Source: Acinetobacter sp. CS-2 (lineage in GTDB: Bacteria > Pseudomonadota > Gammaproteobacteria > Pseudomonadales > Moraxellaceae). Taken from it: a DNA stretch of 64,000 bases. Position numbers and translations under genes: made by a program. Under the pieces are notes generated by a model. That model ran no database searches. It saw only the letters and a list, made by a program, of their open reading frames with translations, and was not told the origin of the DNA. Where the stretch lies: contig NZ_CP067019.1 of NCBI RefSeq assembly GCF_016599715.1, positions 3,038,001-3,102,000 of the forward strand, in the 5' to 3' direction. Within the stretch, counting starts at the first letter, position 1, and every line of letters starts with the position of its first letter. Below are positions 7,951 through 17,122 of the stretch, piece by piece.

Positions 7951-8952
7951 ATGCATCAGTTTAAAGATTACACAGGCTCTGTATATGGCGGACTTGGGCA
8001 TTTACTTTATGCCTATAGTCAGGCCAAAGGCTTAGCCATTTCTGAAAAACTTGAACAAGTTCAGAACTTGGAACGCTTTGACTTTTGTCTTTGGCGCGAA
8101 TTACTGACCGATGTAGATCAGCATTTAAAAATTCCTGCACTCGGCTTAGAGATTGCCGAATATGTACAACCCAAACATCTCGGCATCATTGCCTATATTG
8201 CCCTGTCCTGTAATACCTTAGGTGAAGCTTTGTATCGTTATCATGACCTGCATCGTTTGATCTATGATGGCAGCCCCTTACAAGCCGACATGCTGGGGGA
8301 TTATTTGACCATTGGCTGGGGAAGTGTTCCTTTTCATCTGACCACTCAAGTCAGCAATGAAATCGCAATTGCCGTGATGTTTCAGTTCCTGAAACATTCT
8401 ATGGAATTTGAAGATATTCATATTCATGAGGTTCACTTTACCCATCCGGCACCCAAGAATGTCGCGTTATACGAACAGTATTTCCATTGCAAAGTCCGTT
8501 TTTCTCAGCCTGTGGCGCAAATTATTTTACCAGTTGCCGAGCTCGCCAAGCCTTTTCGTCAAGGAGACCAAACCCTGCAACATTTGCTGATGCAGCAAGC
8601 TCAGGCACTCCTGGATAAACTTCCGAATTCCACCCAATTAGATGAACGTCTGCAACAAGCTATTCTCACCGGACTGCAAAAAAACCTGTATCAAATCGAA
8701 CCGATTGCCAAGCAGCTCAGTATGTCGGTACGGCAATTGCAACGCCATTTACAACAACAAGGCACCACCTATCAGCAGCGTATGCAGGAAGTACGACATT
8801 TATTGGCGGAGCAATATTTAAAAGATCGGCATCTCAGCCTGCAAGAAATTGCCTTATTGCTGAGTTATTCCGAACAAAGTGCCTTCCAGCGTGCTTTTAA
8901 AAAGTGGACAGGCATGACACCGCAGCAATGGCGACAACAACAATATGCATAA
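7951..8952 (+). CDS. AraC-family transcriptional regulator
   Basis: A 333-residue regulator. The N-terminal two thirds resemble the AraC-type ligand-binding/dimerisation domain found in OruR-like proteins (GLEIAEYVQPKHLGIIAYI region). The last 100 residues are a double helix-turn-helix with IEPIAKQLSMSVRQLQRHLQ as the first and LSLQEIALLLSYSEQSAFQR as the second unit, ending in the conserved W-TG-TP-QWR pattern. I chose ATG 7951; a TTG at 7921 is in frame but lies inside operator B. It probably activates the divergent hydroxylase gene and the short transcript at 6968-7091. Confidence 0.85.
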   Translation: MHQFKDYTGSVYGGLGHLLYAYSQAKGLAISEKLEQVQNLERFDFCLWRELLTDVDQHLKIPALGLEIAEYVQPKHLGIIAYIALSCNTLGEALYRYHDLHRLIYDGSPLQADMLGDYLTIGWGSVPFHLTTQVSNEIAIAVMFQFLKHSMEFEDIHIHEVHFTHPAPKNVALYEQYFHCKVRFSQPVAQIILPVAELAKPFRQGDQTLQHLLMQQAQALLDKLPNSTQLDERLQQAILTGLQKNLYQIEPIAKQLSMSVRQLQRHLQQQGTTYQQRMQEVRHLLAEQYLKDRHLSLQEIALLLSYSEQSAFQRAFKKWTGMTPQQWRQQQYA

Positions 8953-9050
8953 ATTTACCTTCAAATCATCAGGGGAATGTCATATCTATTCAGTATGTTA
9001 TGATTAATCAACCAGCAATTTCCCGATTAATATCAAATATCCTGAAGAAT

Positions 9051-9079
9051 AAAAAAGCTCACGTCGGTGAGCTTTTTTT
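9051..9079. terminator. Bidirectional terminator
   Basis: AAAAAAGCTCAC and GTGAGCTTTTTT form a long stem with a four-base loop between convergent genes. Confidence 0.85.
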
Positions 9080-9106
9080 ATGTTCCATGTGAAACATAAG
9101 CACTGC

Positions 9107-9352
9107 TTATAAAAATGGATTTTCAATTTCCTGTTCATTCTGACGGTCAATTTTTTCCGGAAGATGAGCTTCATTTTCCAAAGCACTGACCACAGCATTA
9201 ACAAAAGCCTGCAAGGCTTTCGCTGCCTGAAGCCCGGCCTGATCTTTGGTCAGCTGTAAATTGCCATAAATACTGACACAGTCTTCTTGATTTTCTAAGG
9301 TGAGGTCATGAATGGCATGCGATTCGGTACCATTTTCAAAAGGCTTGAACAT
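9107..9352 (-). CDS. Conserved small protein of unknown function
   Basis: An 81-residue acidic protein with no signal peptide or membrane helix. The central part (AGLQAAKALQAFVNAVVSALENE) reads as an amphipathic helix. I do not recognise a family. It lies upstream of the endonuclease gene on the same strand with a 1197-bp distance between starts, and downstream of a terminator shared with the AraC gene, so it has its own end. Its own promoter must lie in 9353-9421 or further upstream. Confidence 0.6.
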   Translation of the reverse strand: MFKPFENGTESHAIHDLTLENQEDCVSIYGNLQLTKDQAGLQAAKALQAFVNAVVSALENEAHLPEKIDRQNEQEIENPFL

Positions 9353-9421
9353 TGTATTCTCACTGATCTTTGTTGTTATTAAAAAAGTAGGATGACGACT
9401 TTCATCCTACCTAAAAAAGAC

Positions 9422-10549
9422 TTATTTCAACAACTGTAAAATGTACTGCAAAAGCCCTTCTATCAACTGTTTAATAATCGCATCTTGAGTATTTGGACCG
9501 TTCGTTACTGCACTACCGTTATTCTCTTGTGCAGGGGTTAAATTTGCTGAACTTGCAGAGGAAGATTTAAACTTTTTCTGCAAAGCGTTAAGCTCATCTG
9601 CACTGACTTCTTCGGCACATTGGCTTTCTGCATCCCAATGTGAATAGGCAATTTTCTGAGTTGCTTTCACTGCACTTGCTTTTAGTGGCAAATTGTAAGT
9701 ATTGCGCTTCTGGTCTTCGGTTAACTGGGGAAAAATATTAATTCCTGTCAGATCTTCCAGAGCACAGATACTGATCACCTGCACTTTCGGTGCAGTATTT
9801 TTCAGGGTATTGTCGGCATAGTACACCCCTGCTGCCCCTGTTTTTGGGATATAGATGGCTTTATAGGTCGCTGTTGGAACAATCACCCCATTACCAATTG
9901 TCTTCAGTTTTTTAGCTGAATACACCGGTCCCGTTACAATATAGACATCCTGCTTCTGCTTGGTCACGATCGCGCGAGTCGCTTCTTCCAGCTCTCGCCA
10001 AACCTGCTGATTATTCTTCGGAGCTTGCGGCACCATATTGGCCAATGAGAAGCTGTCAAACTGCGCATCTTTATTCGGCATATCGGCATTGGGTGCCATG
10101 TGTCCGCGGTCATAGCCCGAAGCTTTATAGTCTGCCAAGGTCGCTCGATATTCTGTCTTTAGACGTGTTTCTTCATGGAAGTTGTCTTCACGTGGAATTT
10201 TATGGCTCAAGCGTTGTGGCGTCAGGGCTTCTGCCACCCATAAAGGTGTTTTCGACACCCCCGAATACATCACGTTAAAGCCATTAAAGCACAGAGGAAA
10301 GACATTTTTAGTCAGGCTTTTTTTGGCCAGATACGGCGGAATATCGCGGTAAAACTGATCCAGACAGGCCGAGTTGGAGGCTGATGGCAATGAAATCAGC
10401 TGTTGAATTCTTTCTTGTCCAAAGGCAATTGCAAAACTACTGGTTGCAACTACTCCCAAGATAATTTTTAAACTATTCCGCTTTAAAATTTGCATTACAG
10501 ATTGACCCGTTTTACCTTTCTTGACTGCCATTTTGAGACCAACCCTCAT
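9422..10549 (-). CDS. DNA/RNA non-specific endonuclease (NUC1 family), exported
   Basis: A 375-residue protein with an N-terminal basic stretch and a single hydrophobic segment (residues about 26-44), so it is exported or anchored. The beta-beta-alpha-metal nuclease domain follows, with the signature DRGHMAPNADM; His150 would be the general base, and a downstream Asn in NMVPQAPKNNQ fits the magnesium ligand. The C-terminal 70 residues are low in complexity and end in an amphipathic helix. The family degrades DNA and RNA without sequence preference. The start could instead be ATG 10531. No immunity gene is recognisable next to it. Confidence 0.85.
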   Translation of the reverse strand: MRVGLKMAVKKGKTGQSVMQILKRNSLKIILGVVATSSFAIAFGQERIQQLISLPSASNSACLDQFYRDIPPYLAKKSLTKNVFPLCFNGFNVMYSGVSKTPLWVAEALTPQRLSHKIPREDNFHEETRLKTEYRATLADYKASGYDRGHMAPNADMPNKDAQFDSFSLANMVPQAPKNNQQVWRELEEATRAIVTKQKQDVYIVTGPVYSAKKLKTIGNGVIVPTATYKAIYIPKTGAAGVYYADNTLKNTAPKVQVISICALEDLTGINIFPQLTEDQKRNTYNLPLKASAVKATQKIAYSHWDAESQCAEEVSADELNALQKKFKSSSASSANLTPAQENNGSAVTNGPNTQDAIIKQLIEGLLQYILQLLK

Positions 10550-10786
10550 TTTTCACGAGCTTAACAAGCAGTGAAAATGAAGTATATGTAGCAAATTTTA
10601 TTTGCTTAACAATTAGCCTAAAACTGTTCAACAAAAGCACAGTTGTTGTAACAGTCTGTCTCATTTTCTAAAGCTTTTCTAACCAGTCTTAAGAGCTTTA
10701 CGTATGTTTGATTGAAAAACCGATGCTGCTTATGACAAGGTAAAAATACGCAAAAAATCTGAATAATGATTGCTACGGAGTATTTT

Positions 10787-11488
10787 ATGCATTTTAAGCT
10801 TTTAGGTTTAAGTCTGGTTACAGGAATGATGAGTGCAACGGCATTCGCAGAACCAGCCATTCAACCGGGCGATACCTTAGAAAGTCTATCTAAAGTCAAA
10901 GTAAGCACTGCAGTAAATGGTCAGGCAGGTTCGATTGAAGAATTAGTGGCTAGTGGTCAAATCCGCATTGTGGATGCAGGTCAAGTTGCCACCAAGTCGA
11001 ATGCAGCGGGTTCTGAAACCGCAGTACAAACCAGCTCAGCTTCAGATGCAACTGCGGCACAAAGCTCAGAGCTAAATACAGCAGCACAAGTTGATTCATC
11101 TAGCACACAAGCAAATGAATCTGCTATTGAGCAAACAGCTCAGGCTGTATCTGACCATGTAGATCAGATACAACCGAATAGCGAATTAGCTGCGCAACAG
11201 GCGAAACAAGGTTCAGATCAACAGATTGCAACTGCGCCGGTCAATCAATCTGCTGCTGATGCACAAGTCAATCCAGCAAATATGCCTCAAGCAGAACTAA
11301 GCAATGAATCTGCGGCTGCCGCACCAGCAAATCATGTTGCGACCACTGCAACCCAGGAAGCCTTTGCAGCCACCCCTGAAGCAACACAGCCAGATGATGC
11401 AGTACAAGCAGCACCAGAAGCTGCTGTAAGCGATGCTCCGGTAAAGGTCTCTCCTGAAGTACCAATGACAGAGGCAACAGAGAACTAA
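10787..11488 (+). CDS. Secreted Ala/Gln/Ser-rich low-complexity protein
   Basis: A 233-residue protein with a clear signal peptide cut after SATAFA. The mature part begins with a short ordered segment (GDTLESLSKVKVSTAVNG) and then runs as a chain of Ala, Gln, Ser, Glu and Pro with no Cys. GGAG lies seven bases before ATG 10787. It resembles periplasmic or surface spacer proteins, but no domain is identifiable. A terminator follows. Base composition is less AT-rich than neighbours because of the Ala/Gln codons. Confidence 0.7.
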   Translation: MHFKLLGLSLVTGMMSATAFAEPAIQPGDTLESLSKVKVSTAVNGQAGSIEELVASGQIRIVDAGQVATKSNAAGSETAVQTSSASDATAAQSSELNTAAQVDSSSTQANESAIEQTAQAVSDHVDQIQPNSELAAQQAKQGSDQQIATAPVNQSAADAQVNPANMPQAELSNESAAAAPANHVATTATQEAFAATPEATQPDDAVQAAPEAAVSDAPVKVSPEVPMTEATEN

Positions 11489-11521
11489 TCACGCTCTTTT
11501 TCAGGCTTTCATCCTCCAAAT

Positions 11522-11554
11522 AAAAAACCAAGGATTTTCCACCTTGGTTTTTTA
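11522..11554. terminator. Bidirectional terminator
   Basis: AAAAAACCAAGG and CCTTGGTTTTTT pair between two convergent genes (secreted protein and kup). Confidence 0.85.
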
Positions 11555-11574
11555 TTGTCTGCACGATCTGAAAC

Positions 11575-13452
11575 TTAGATTTCGATTTGACTACCTAATT
11601 CAACCACACGATTGGGAGGAATCCGATAAAAGTCACTCACCGGACTGGTATTGCGCTGCATCGAAATAAACAGCTTTTCACGCCAAGAGGCCATACCGTC
11701 ACCCACTGTACTAATAATTCGTTCACGCGAAACAAAGAAGCTGATTTGCATCAAATTATATTCGAGTTCAATCGATTGGTAGACTGCTTCGAGTGCCTGC
11801 GGAATATTCATCTCATCTTTAAAACCGTAAAACAGTTCAACCCGATAAAAATGCCGATTCATCATTTCTACTTGGAAGCGATCCTGATCAGCGACGTAAG
11901 GGACATCTTGAATTTTAACCGTCAAAATAATATTTTTCTGATGCAAGACCTTATTGTGCTTCATATTATGCAACATGGCGTGCGGTACCACTGTGGGAGT
12001 ACCCGTGAGAAATATAGCTTCCCCTTCTACCCAATTGGCTTGCTCATCGATACTTTGCACGAATATATCTAGAGGTAAGGTATCTTGCTGGAGCTTGGCG
12101 AAGGTCAGTTCACGCCCTTCTTTCCATGTCATTAATAGAAGGAAAGCAATTCCACCAATCAACAGTGGAACCCATCCCCCAGAGAATACTTTGAGTGAGG
12201 TTGCGCTTACCAATACCAAGTCCAATACCAAGAATGGAGTAATCAGCAGCACCAGTTTCGGTAGATTCCATTTCCATGTGTAACGAATAAACACAGCAAT
12301 CAGTAAGGTGTCACATAACATGGTCATGGTCACAGCCAGACCATAAGCATGAGATAAGCGTGAACTGGTTTGGAAAATCAAGATCAGTACAATAATAGAG
12401 GCCAGTAAAACCCAGTTCAGTAAAGGCACATAGATTTGTCCCTGTTCTGAGTCTGAGGTGTGTTTAATGGTCAGTCGTGGTAAATAACCCAATTGAATGG
12501 CTTGACGTGCTAAAGAGAACACCCCTGAAATAACAGCTTGAGAGGCAATGACTGCGGCCATCGTTGCCAAGAAAATCATGGGGTATAGAGCCCATTCAGG
12601 CACCAATAAATAGAATGGATTTTGAATCGCACTTGGATCGCGAAGTAATAATGCCCCCTGACCTGCATAGTTAATTAACAAACAAGGTAACACCACAAAA
12701 AACCAGGCCAAACGAATAGGAACAGGACCAAAATGGCCCATATCGGCATACAAGGCTTCCCCGCCTGTCACGGTCAGTACGACCGCGCCCATAATAAAGA
12801 AGGTCATTAAGGGATGAGTGACAATAAACTGGAAAGCCCAATGTGGACTAAACATCCCCAAAACTACAGGAGTCTGAATAATGCTAGAGATTCCCAAGAA
12901 TCCCAGTGCTAAAAACCATAATAAAGTTATTGGACCAAAAAACTTCCCCACAAAGGCTGTTCCATACTTTTGCATGATGAACAATATGGTCACAATCGTC
13001 ATGGCGATTGGTATAATATAAGGGTCTAAAACATTTGTAGCGATAGACAGCCCTTCAACTGCAGATAACACTGAAATTGCGGGGGTAATGATGCCATCCC
13101 CAAAAAACAGGGAAGCACCAATAAAGCCAATCGCAATTAACAGTAACTTTTTTTGATCACTAAAATTTGTATTACGCAAATTTAGGGCCAACAGCGCCAT
13201 AATTCCGCCTTCACCATTGTTATCTGCACGCATAACAATGGCGACATATTTAATGGTAATGACCAGTGTCATGGTCCAAAAAATAATCGACAAAATACCC
13301 AATACATTTTCAGGGTTAATCCCCAAGCCATGTACTGTATGGAATGATTCTTTCAGCGCATAGAGTGGACTGGTTCCAATATCTCCAAACACAACCCCTA
13401 ATGCTGCCAGAGTAATCGCGGGCAATGCGGCTTTTTGTGCAGTACTTTGCAT
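11575..13452 (-). CDS. kup: Low-affinity K+ transporter Kup
   Basis: A 625-residue potassium-proton symporter with about twelve hydrophobic helices in the first 440 residues and a cytoplasmic C-terminal domain. The opening [17 protein letters not shown] is the family signature, and [13 protein letters not shown] is the second conserved block. Length is typical. It imports K+ and probably contributes at low pH or low turgor, as in the family. It converges with the secreted-protein gene and is divergent from the tRNA-Ser gene. Confidence 0.93.
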   Translation of the reverse strand: MQSTAQKAALPAITLAALGVVFGDIGTSPLYALKESFHTVHGLGINPENVLGILSIIFWTMTLVITIKYVAIVMRADNNGEGGIMALLALNLRNTNFSDQKKLLLIAIGFIGASLFFGDGIITPAISVLSAVEGLSIATNVLDPYIIPIAMTIVTILFIMQKYGTAFVGKFFGPITLLWFLALGFLGISSIIQTPVVLGMFSPHWAFQFIVTHPLMTFFIMGAVVLTVTGGEALYADMGHFGPVPIRLAWFFVVLPCLLINYAGQGALLLRDPSAIQNPFYLLVPEWALYPMIFLATMAAVIASQAVISGVFSLARQAIQLGYLPRLTIKHTSDSEQGQIYVPLLNWVLLASIIVLILIFQTSSRLSHAYGLAVTMTMLCDTLLIAVFIRYTWKWNLPKLVLLITPFLVLDLVLVSATSLKVFSGGWVPLLIGGIAFLLLMTWKEGRELTFAKLQQDTLPLDIFVQSIDEQANWVEGEAIFLTGTPTVVPHAMLHNMKHNKVLHQKNIILTVKIQDVPYVADQDRFQVEMMNRHFYRVELFYGFKDEMNIPQALEAVYQSIELEYNLMQISFFVSRERIISTVGDGMASWREKLFISMQRNTSPVSDFYRIPPNRVVELGSQIEI

Positions 13453-13573
13453 ATTTCGTCTTCGTTTTGAACACTATTTTTTCGCAATCATATCATTGAG
13501 CAAAAACTTTTGCTCTAAATCAATTGTTTCAACTTGGCAGAAGGGCTTTTTTTCGCTATCATCGCGGCGCAAT

Positions 13574-13664
13574 GGTGAAGTGTCCGAGTGGCTGAAGGAG
13601 CACGCCTGGAAAGTGTGTATACGTTAATAGCGTATCGAGGGTTCGAATCCCTCTTTCACCGCCA
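13574..13664 (+). tRNA. tRNA-Ser(GGA)
   Basis: A 91-base class II tRNA with a long variable arm (GTATACG-TTAATAG region), anticodon GGA at 13608-13610, GGTTCGAATCC T-arm and a genomic GCCA end. Its last 15 bases (13650-13664) recur at 27218, and an altered copy lies at 45427, so this gene is the integration target of the two elements that follow. Confidence 0.95.
13650..13664 (+). repeat. attL of element 1 (tRNA 3' end)
   Basis: CCTCTTTCACCGCCA is the 3' end of the tRNA and is identical at 27218-27232. Confidence 0.8.
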
Positions 13665-13696
13665 AATTCGATATTTATAGTAGTTTACCGTAGTGC

Positions 13697-13732
13697 AAAA
13701 GGCTTGATTCTAAAGGGATTGAGCCTTTTTTT
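13697..13732 (+). terminator. tRNA-Ser terminator supplied by element 1
   Basis: AAAAGGCT and AGCCTTTTTT pair around a 17-base loop just after the tRNA. Near-identical structures follow the other two att copies (27266 and 45473), so each insertion replaces the tRNA's terminator. Confidence 0.65.
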
Positions 13733-13763
13733 ATGTCCGATACAATACGATGGATAACGGTAG

Positions 13764-13857
13764 TATACCGACAACTTTGTCGGTATATTTGTCGGTATAA
13801 ATCCAAATCAGCTAAATTTTAACCACCAATCCCAAAAGTGCTGATTTTATACCGACA
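13764..13857. promoter_or_regulatory. Integrase arm-type sites, left end of element 1
   Basis: TGTCGGTATA occurs at 13778 and 13790 (12-bp period) and in reverse at 13764 and 13848, the last just before the integrase ribosome site. The same pair with the same 12-bp period recurs at the right end (27136, 27148). This fits integrase arm sites and autoregulation. Confidence 0.6.
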
Positions 13858-13874
13858 ACTAGGAGAAATCAGAA

Positions 13875-15164
13875 ATGGCAAAACAGTCTAACAAGCTGAC
13901 TGCTAAAGGCGTGAAGAACCTTAACTTTGATGTGAATGGCGCAAAGAAGCAAAGACACCCTGACGGCGGTGGCCTGTATTTATTGATTGATGATACCGAA
14001 GCGAAGTATTGGCGCATGGATTACCGCCGACCAGTGACGCAAAAATACAACACCCTTGCAATTGGTACTTATCCAACCATTAGCCTTGAACAGGCGCGAG
14101 CAAAGAGAGAAGAATTTAAAAAGATGCTGGCAGACGGTATCGACCCAGCCGAGCAGCGCAATAATAAAAAACGTGAGCAGATCGAAACCCTAGAAAATAC
14201 TTTTAGTAAATTTGCTGCGGAATGGTTAGAGCTTCGCAGACATGAGGGAAAGGTGGACAGTGAAACAATACGCAAACTTGATAAAGATATACTGCCGTTT
14301 ATTGGCAAGCTACCAGTAGTACAACTGACCACTGAGCAACTAGAACGTGATGTGACCGATGCACTTGTCGAACGTGGTGCGCTTGAATCGGCTAGACGTG
14401 TTAAGTCAATTATAAATATGGTTCTTAAACTTCCGTTAAAGCGAAGAATCATCACCTATAACCCTGCTCCAGACATTAGCCTACCTCAACCAATCAAGGG
14501 CAATCACAATGCTGTGACGGATGAGAGAGAGTTAGCCGATCTACTCCGTAAAACGTGGCACTTAACCAAAGACTTTCCACGTACACGGATCCGAACTGAG
14601 TTAGCAATAAAGTTATCAGCATATATCTATCAGCGCCCTGGGGAAGTCAGAACCTTACTATGGGAATCAGTAGATTTTGAAAATAGATGCTTGTCATTTG
14701 CTGCAAGTAAAACGAATCAAGACCACATAGTGCCGTTATCAATTCAGGCTTATGACATTCTCAAAGAACTTGAGGAGCTGCGGACAACTTCAAAATATGT
14801 ATTTCCAAGCGTCAAAACTTCATCTGAGTGCATGAGTGACGGCACTCTAACCCAAGTATTAAAACGAGTAGGTTTTAAAGGACAGCACACAGTACATGGA
14901 TTCAGAGCAACGGCGAGAACGCTGCTCGATGAAGAAATTGAATACAGAACCGATATTGTGGAACACCAGCTTGCACACAAGGTTAAAGACCCAAACGGTA
15001 CAGCTTACAACCGAACTAAGTTTTTACGCCGTAGACGCGAAATGATGCAGCTATGGGCGGATTACCTAGATACCTTACGTCAAGGTGGAGATGTATCGAA
15101 GTTTAAGCCGAATGATGAAAGTGAAAATTTGATCCAATTCAAACAGCACACCAGAACCGCATAA
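13875..15164 (+). CDS. int: Tyrosine integrase of element 1 (P4 type)
   Basis: A 429-residue site-specific recombinase. The N-terminal DUF4102 arm-binding domain (about residues 1-95, with GGLYLLIDD and LAIGTYPTISLEQAR) is followed by a core-binding domain and the catalytic domain. Active-site residues are visible: Arg259 in PGEVRTLLW, His341 and Arg344 in HGFR, and Tyr378 in AYNRT. It inserts and excises the element at the tRNA-Ser 3' end 210 bp upstream. GGAG precedes the start by about nine bases. Confidence 0.93.
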   Translation: MAKQSNKLTAKGVKNLNFDVNGAKKQRHPDGGGLYLLIDDTEAKYWRMDYRRPVTQKYNTLAIGTYPTISLEQARAKREEFKKMLADGIDPAEQRNNKKREQIETLENTFSKFAAEWLELRRHEGKVDSETIRKLDKDILPFIGKLPVVQLTTEQLERDVTDALVERGALESARRVKSIINMVLKLPLKRRIITYNPAPDISLPQPIKGNHNAVTDERELADLLRKTWHLTKDFPRTRIRTELAIKLSAYIYQRPGEVRTLLWESVDFENRCLSFAASKTNQDHIVPLSIQAYDILKELEELRTTSKYVFPSVKTSSECMSDGTLTQVLKRVGFKGQHTVHGFRATARTLLDEEIEYRTDIVEHQLAHKVKDPNGTAYNRTKFLRRRREMMQLWADYLDTLRQGGDVSKFKPNDESENLIQFKQHTRTA

Positions 15165-15265
15165 GTTTTAAAGAAGCATAGCCTCATTCTCTAGTTAAGT
15201 ATTTCTAACAAAAAAACAAAGTTAGTGCTTTTACTTAACTATTTGAATGAAGATAGGATTATTAA

Positions 15266-16153
15266 ATGAAGAAAGTTAAGCGTATTTCCAATAAGTATAT
15301 TGGCCTAATTCCTACATATTTAAAAAGTCTTTCTTATGATGAATATCAAGCTAAGTATAGTGCTAGACGGCTTTCTTTTGAGATTTATAACCGACAAATG
15401 CTTTATCGAGAAATAAAAGAATTTAAGAAATTTTGTCGACATCCGGAAACATATAATAGAGCGTTATTCCCAGGTATTACACTATCAATTTTGTTTAGCA
15501 AATATGAACAAAACCTTCCTGATGGTAGATTAGAACTTACCACTATTGAACAAATAGAAATCGAGAAAAATCATTATGATAATAAACTTCAAGAATTATC
15601 TAAAAATTCCACTAAGCCAATACCTACAGAAGACTCGCAATTTATAAATCAGATAAGCTGGGATAATAGGCCCTATATAAGACCAATATTCAATACAGAT
15701 CAAAGACTACAAAAACGATATGACCTTAGCTATAACGAATTTAGAAAATTGCTTGTATCTAAAAGTAATAACTATTCATTTTCAACTAATTTGAATTTTT
15801 CAGATAACGCTATAATTGAAGAGTTTAAGCAACATCTGAAATTTTTAAGACAGATAACAAGGCGTAAATCTATATTTAATAAACCCAAAGAATTTATAAA
15901 AAAGATTAAACAATACAAAATTATTCAATTAATGGACCTAATTTTATGGGCTAAGTTAAATGACTACACACTTGAAAAAAACATGCTAGATCAACTGCTT
16001 TATCGAAATGGTAGTTTCGAAAATGATCGGCTCACTGACACAATTCTTCCACTTTCCAAATCATTATTAGATTCTAAAAGTACAGATAGTGAATATTTAA
16101 TTTATCTTGCGGATCAGGAATTTCAACAAAAAGTTGGGAAAGTGATTACCTAA
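15266..16153 (+). CDS. Uncharacterised basic protein next to integrase
   Basis: A 295-residue Lys/Asn/Tyr-rich protein from a very AT-rich gene (more so than integrase or AlpA). No signal peptide or membrane helix is seen. The middle is likely helical with several charged stretches (FLRQITRRKSIFNKPKEFIKK). I recognise no family. The start at 15266 follows TAGGA. Its position between integrase and AlpA, where P4-like elements often carry variable cargo, and its odd composition suggest recent acquisition. Function unknown. Confidence 0.7.
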   Translation: MKKVKRISNKYIGLIPTYLKSLSYDEYQAKYSARRLSFEIYNRQMLYREIKEFKKFCRHPETYNRALFPGITLSILFSKYEQNLPDGRLELTTIEQIEIEKNHYDNKLQELSKNSTKPIPTEDSQFINQISWDNRPYIRPIFNTDQRLQKRYDLSYNEFRKLLVSKSNNYSFSTNLNFSDNAIIEEFKQHLKFLRQITRRKSIFNKPKEFIKKIKQYKIIQLMDLILWAKLNDYTLEKNMLDQLLYRNGSFENDRLTDTILPLSKSLLDSKSTDSEYLIYLADQEFQQKVGKVIT

Positions 16154-16234
16154 CCTGTTCCACAACTTTTTATTCAATCAAATTAGATACTACCTCTAGC
16201 GCCGTTGCACTACGACACATTGTTAGAGGTTTTT

Positions 16235-16522
16235 ATGTCTACTGAAAAATTAAATCATTCCCCGAAAGGTTTTTACCGTATGTCGCACCTTGCGACTACC
16301 GCACCACGCAAGGAACGCAAGTACACCGCTAAAGATGGTACGACTCGGATTATCAACGCACGTCCTGAGCGTCAAGGCTTACTCCCAATGGGTGAAACAA
16401 CTATCTGGGACAAAGTACGTACTGGCGAGTTCCCTGCCCCGATCAAGCTAACCGAACGCATCACCGCATGGCGCATTGAAGATATTGAAGCATGGATGGC
16501 TTCAAAAGGATTGGAGGCTTGA
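16235..16522 (+). CDS. alpA: AlpA-family regulator of element 1
   Basis: A 95-residue DNA-binding protein of the AlpA/Vis type. The MerR-like helix-turn-helix is visible in the order GLLPMGETTIWDKVRTGEFP, then IKLTERITAWRIEDIEAWM. In P4-like elements this protein activates integrase or excision and replication genes. The ATG at 16235 is preceded by AGAGG; an upstream TTG is less likely. An inverted repeat ACCTCTA...TAGAGGT spans the upstream region (about 16190-16230) and may be an operator. It has a paralogue in element 2. Confidence 0.85.
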   Translation: MSTEKLNHSPKGFYRMSHLATTAPRKERKYTAKDGTTRIINARPERQGLLPMGETTIWDKVRTGEFPAPIKLTERITAWRIEDIEAWMASKGLEA

Positions 16523-16524
16523 GC

Positions 16525-16897
16525 GTGAACAATCAGCAACCAGTGAACCCTAAGTTTTTCAAGGCATTGAAGTACTACGAACTGATGGTGAAGCTACACG
16601 GTGAAGAACACCCCATCACCATGCAGGCTTTTATGCTTGCTTTTGAATACTCTCCACAATACTTGAAAGATGAAGCGTTCAAGATGGCTGAACAGCACCT
16701 CCCGAAGCCAAGCGGATGCTTAGACAGTGGACAGCCAGTCTATAACTTGCAAGACATTGCAGACCATTGCAGACCATTGCAGCGTGACGTTTGAAGAAGC
16801 TGAAATGAATCTTTTAAGCATGATGCAGCAGCGCAAAGAACTTGGACTTTCTACCGATGGCGTTTTGATTAATGCCAACGTGAACCCGATCCAGTGA
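16525..16897 (+). pseudogene. Small protein gene shifted by a 10-bp tandem duplication
   Basis: A GTG start at 16525, two bases after the alpA stop, opens a frame that ends early at 16794. The sequence ATTGCAGACC is present twice in tandem plus a partial third copy (16756-16782). Removing one 10-bp copy restores a single 120-residue frame to the stop at 16897 (363 bases). The restored C-terminus reads SVTFEEAEMNLLSMMQQRKE. The unit is not a multiple of three, so slippage can switch the frame. Function unknown; the product is small and soluble. Confidence 0.65.
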
Positions 16898-16906
16898 GGC
16901 CAGAAC

Positions 16907-17122
16907 ATGAATAACAACCAGTTAGACCAGATTTTAGAACACCTCAAACAAGGTAAAAGCATCACACCGATTGAGGCATTGGAGCTTTTTAGCTGCTTTC
17001 GTTTAAGCGCCGTCATTCTAAAGTTACGCAATGCGGGTTATGACATTGTGACCCATCGTGAGCGCAATAATAAGCGCACTGGCACATATGCTCGCTATGA
17101 ATACAGAGGGGTAGAGCGGTGA
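16907..17122 (+). CDS. Winged-helix domain protein
   Basis: A 71-residue protein that is essentially one winged helix: ITPIEALELFSCFRLSAVILKLRNAG forms the helix-turn-helix, then YDIVTHRERNN and TYARYEYR form the wing. This is the small HTH type often found before replication genes in phages and satellites. It overlaps the next frame by four bases (GTGA), so the two are translationally coupled if the second is real. A regulatory role is inferred. Confidence 0.75.
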   Translation: MNNNQLDQILEHLKQGKSITPIEALELFSCFRLSAVILKLRNAGYDIVTHRERNNKRTGTYARYEYRGVER

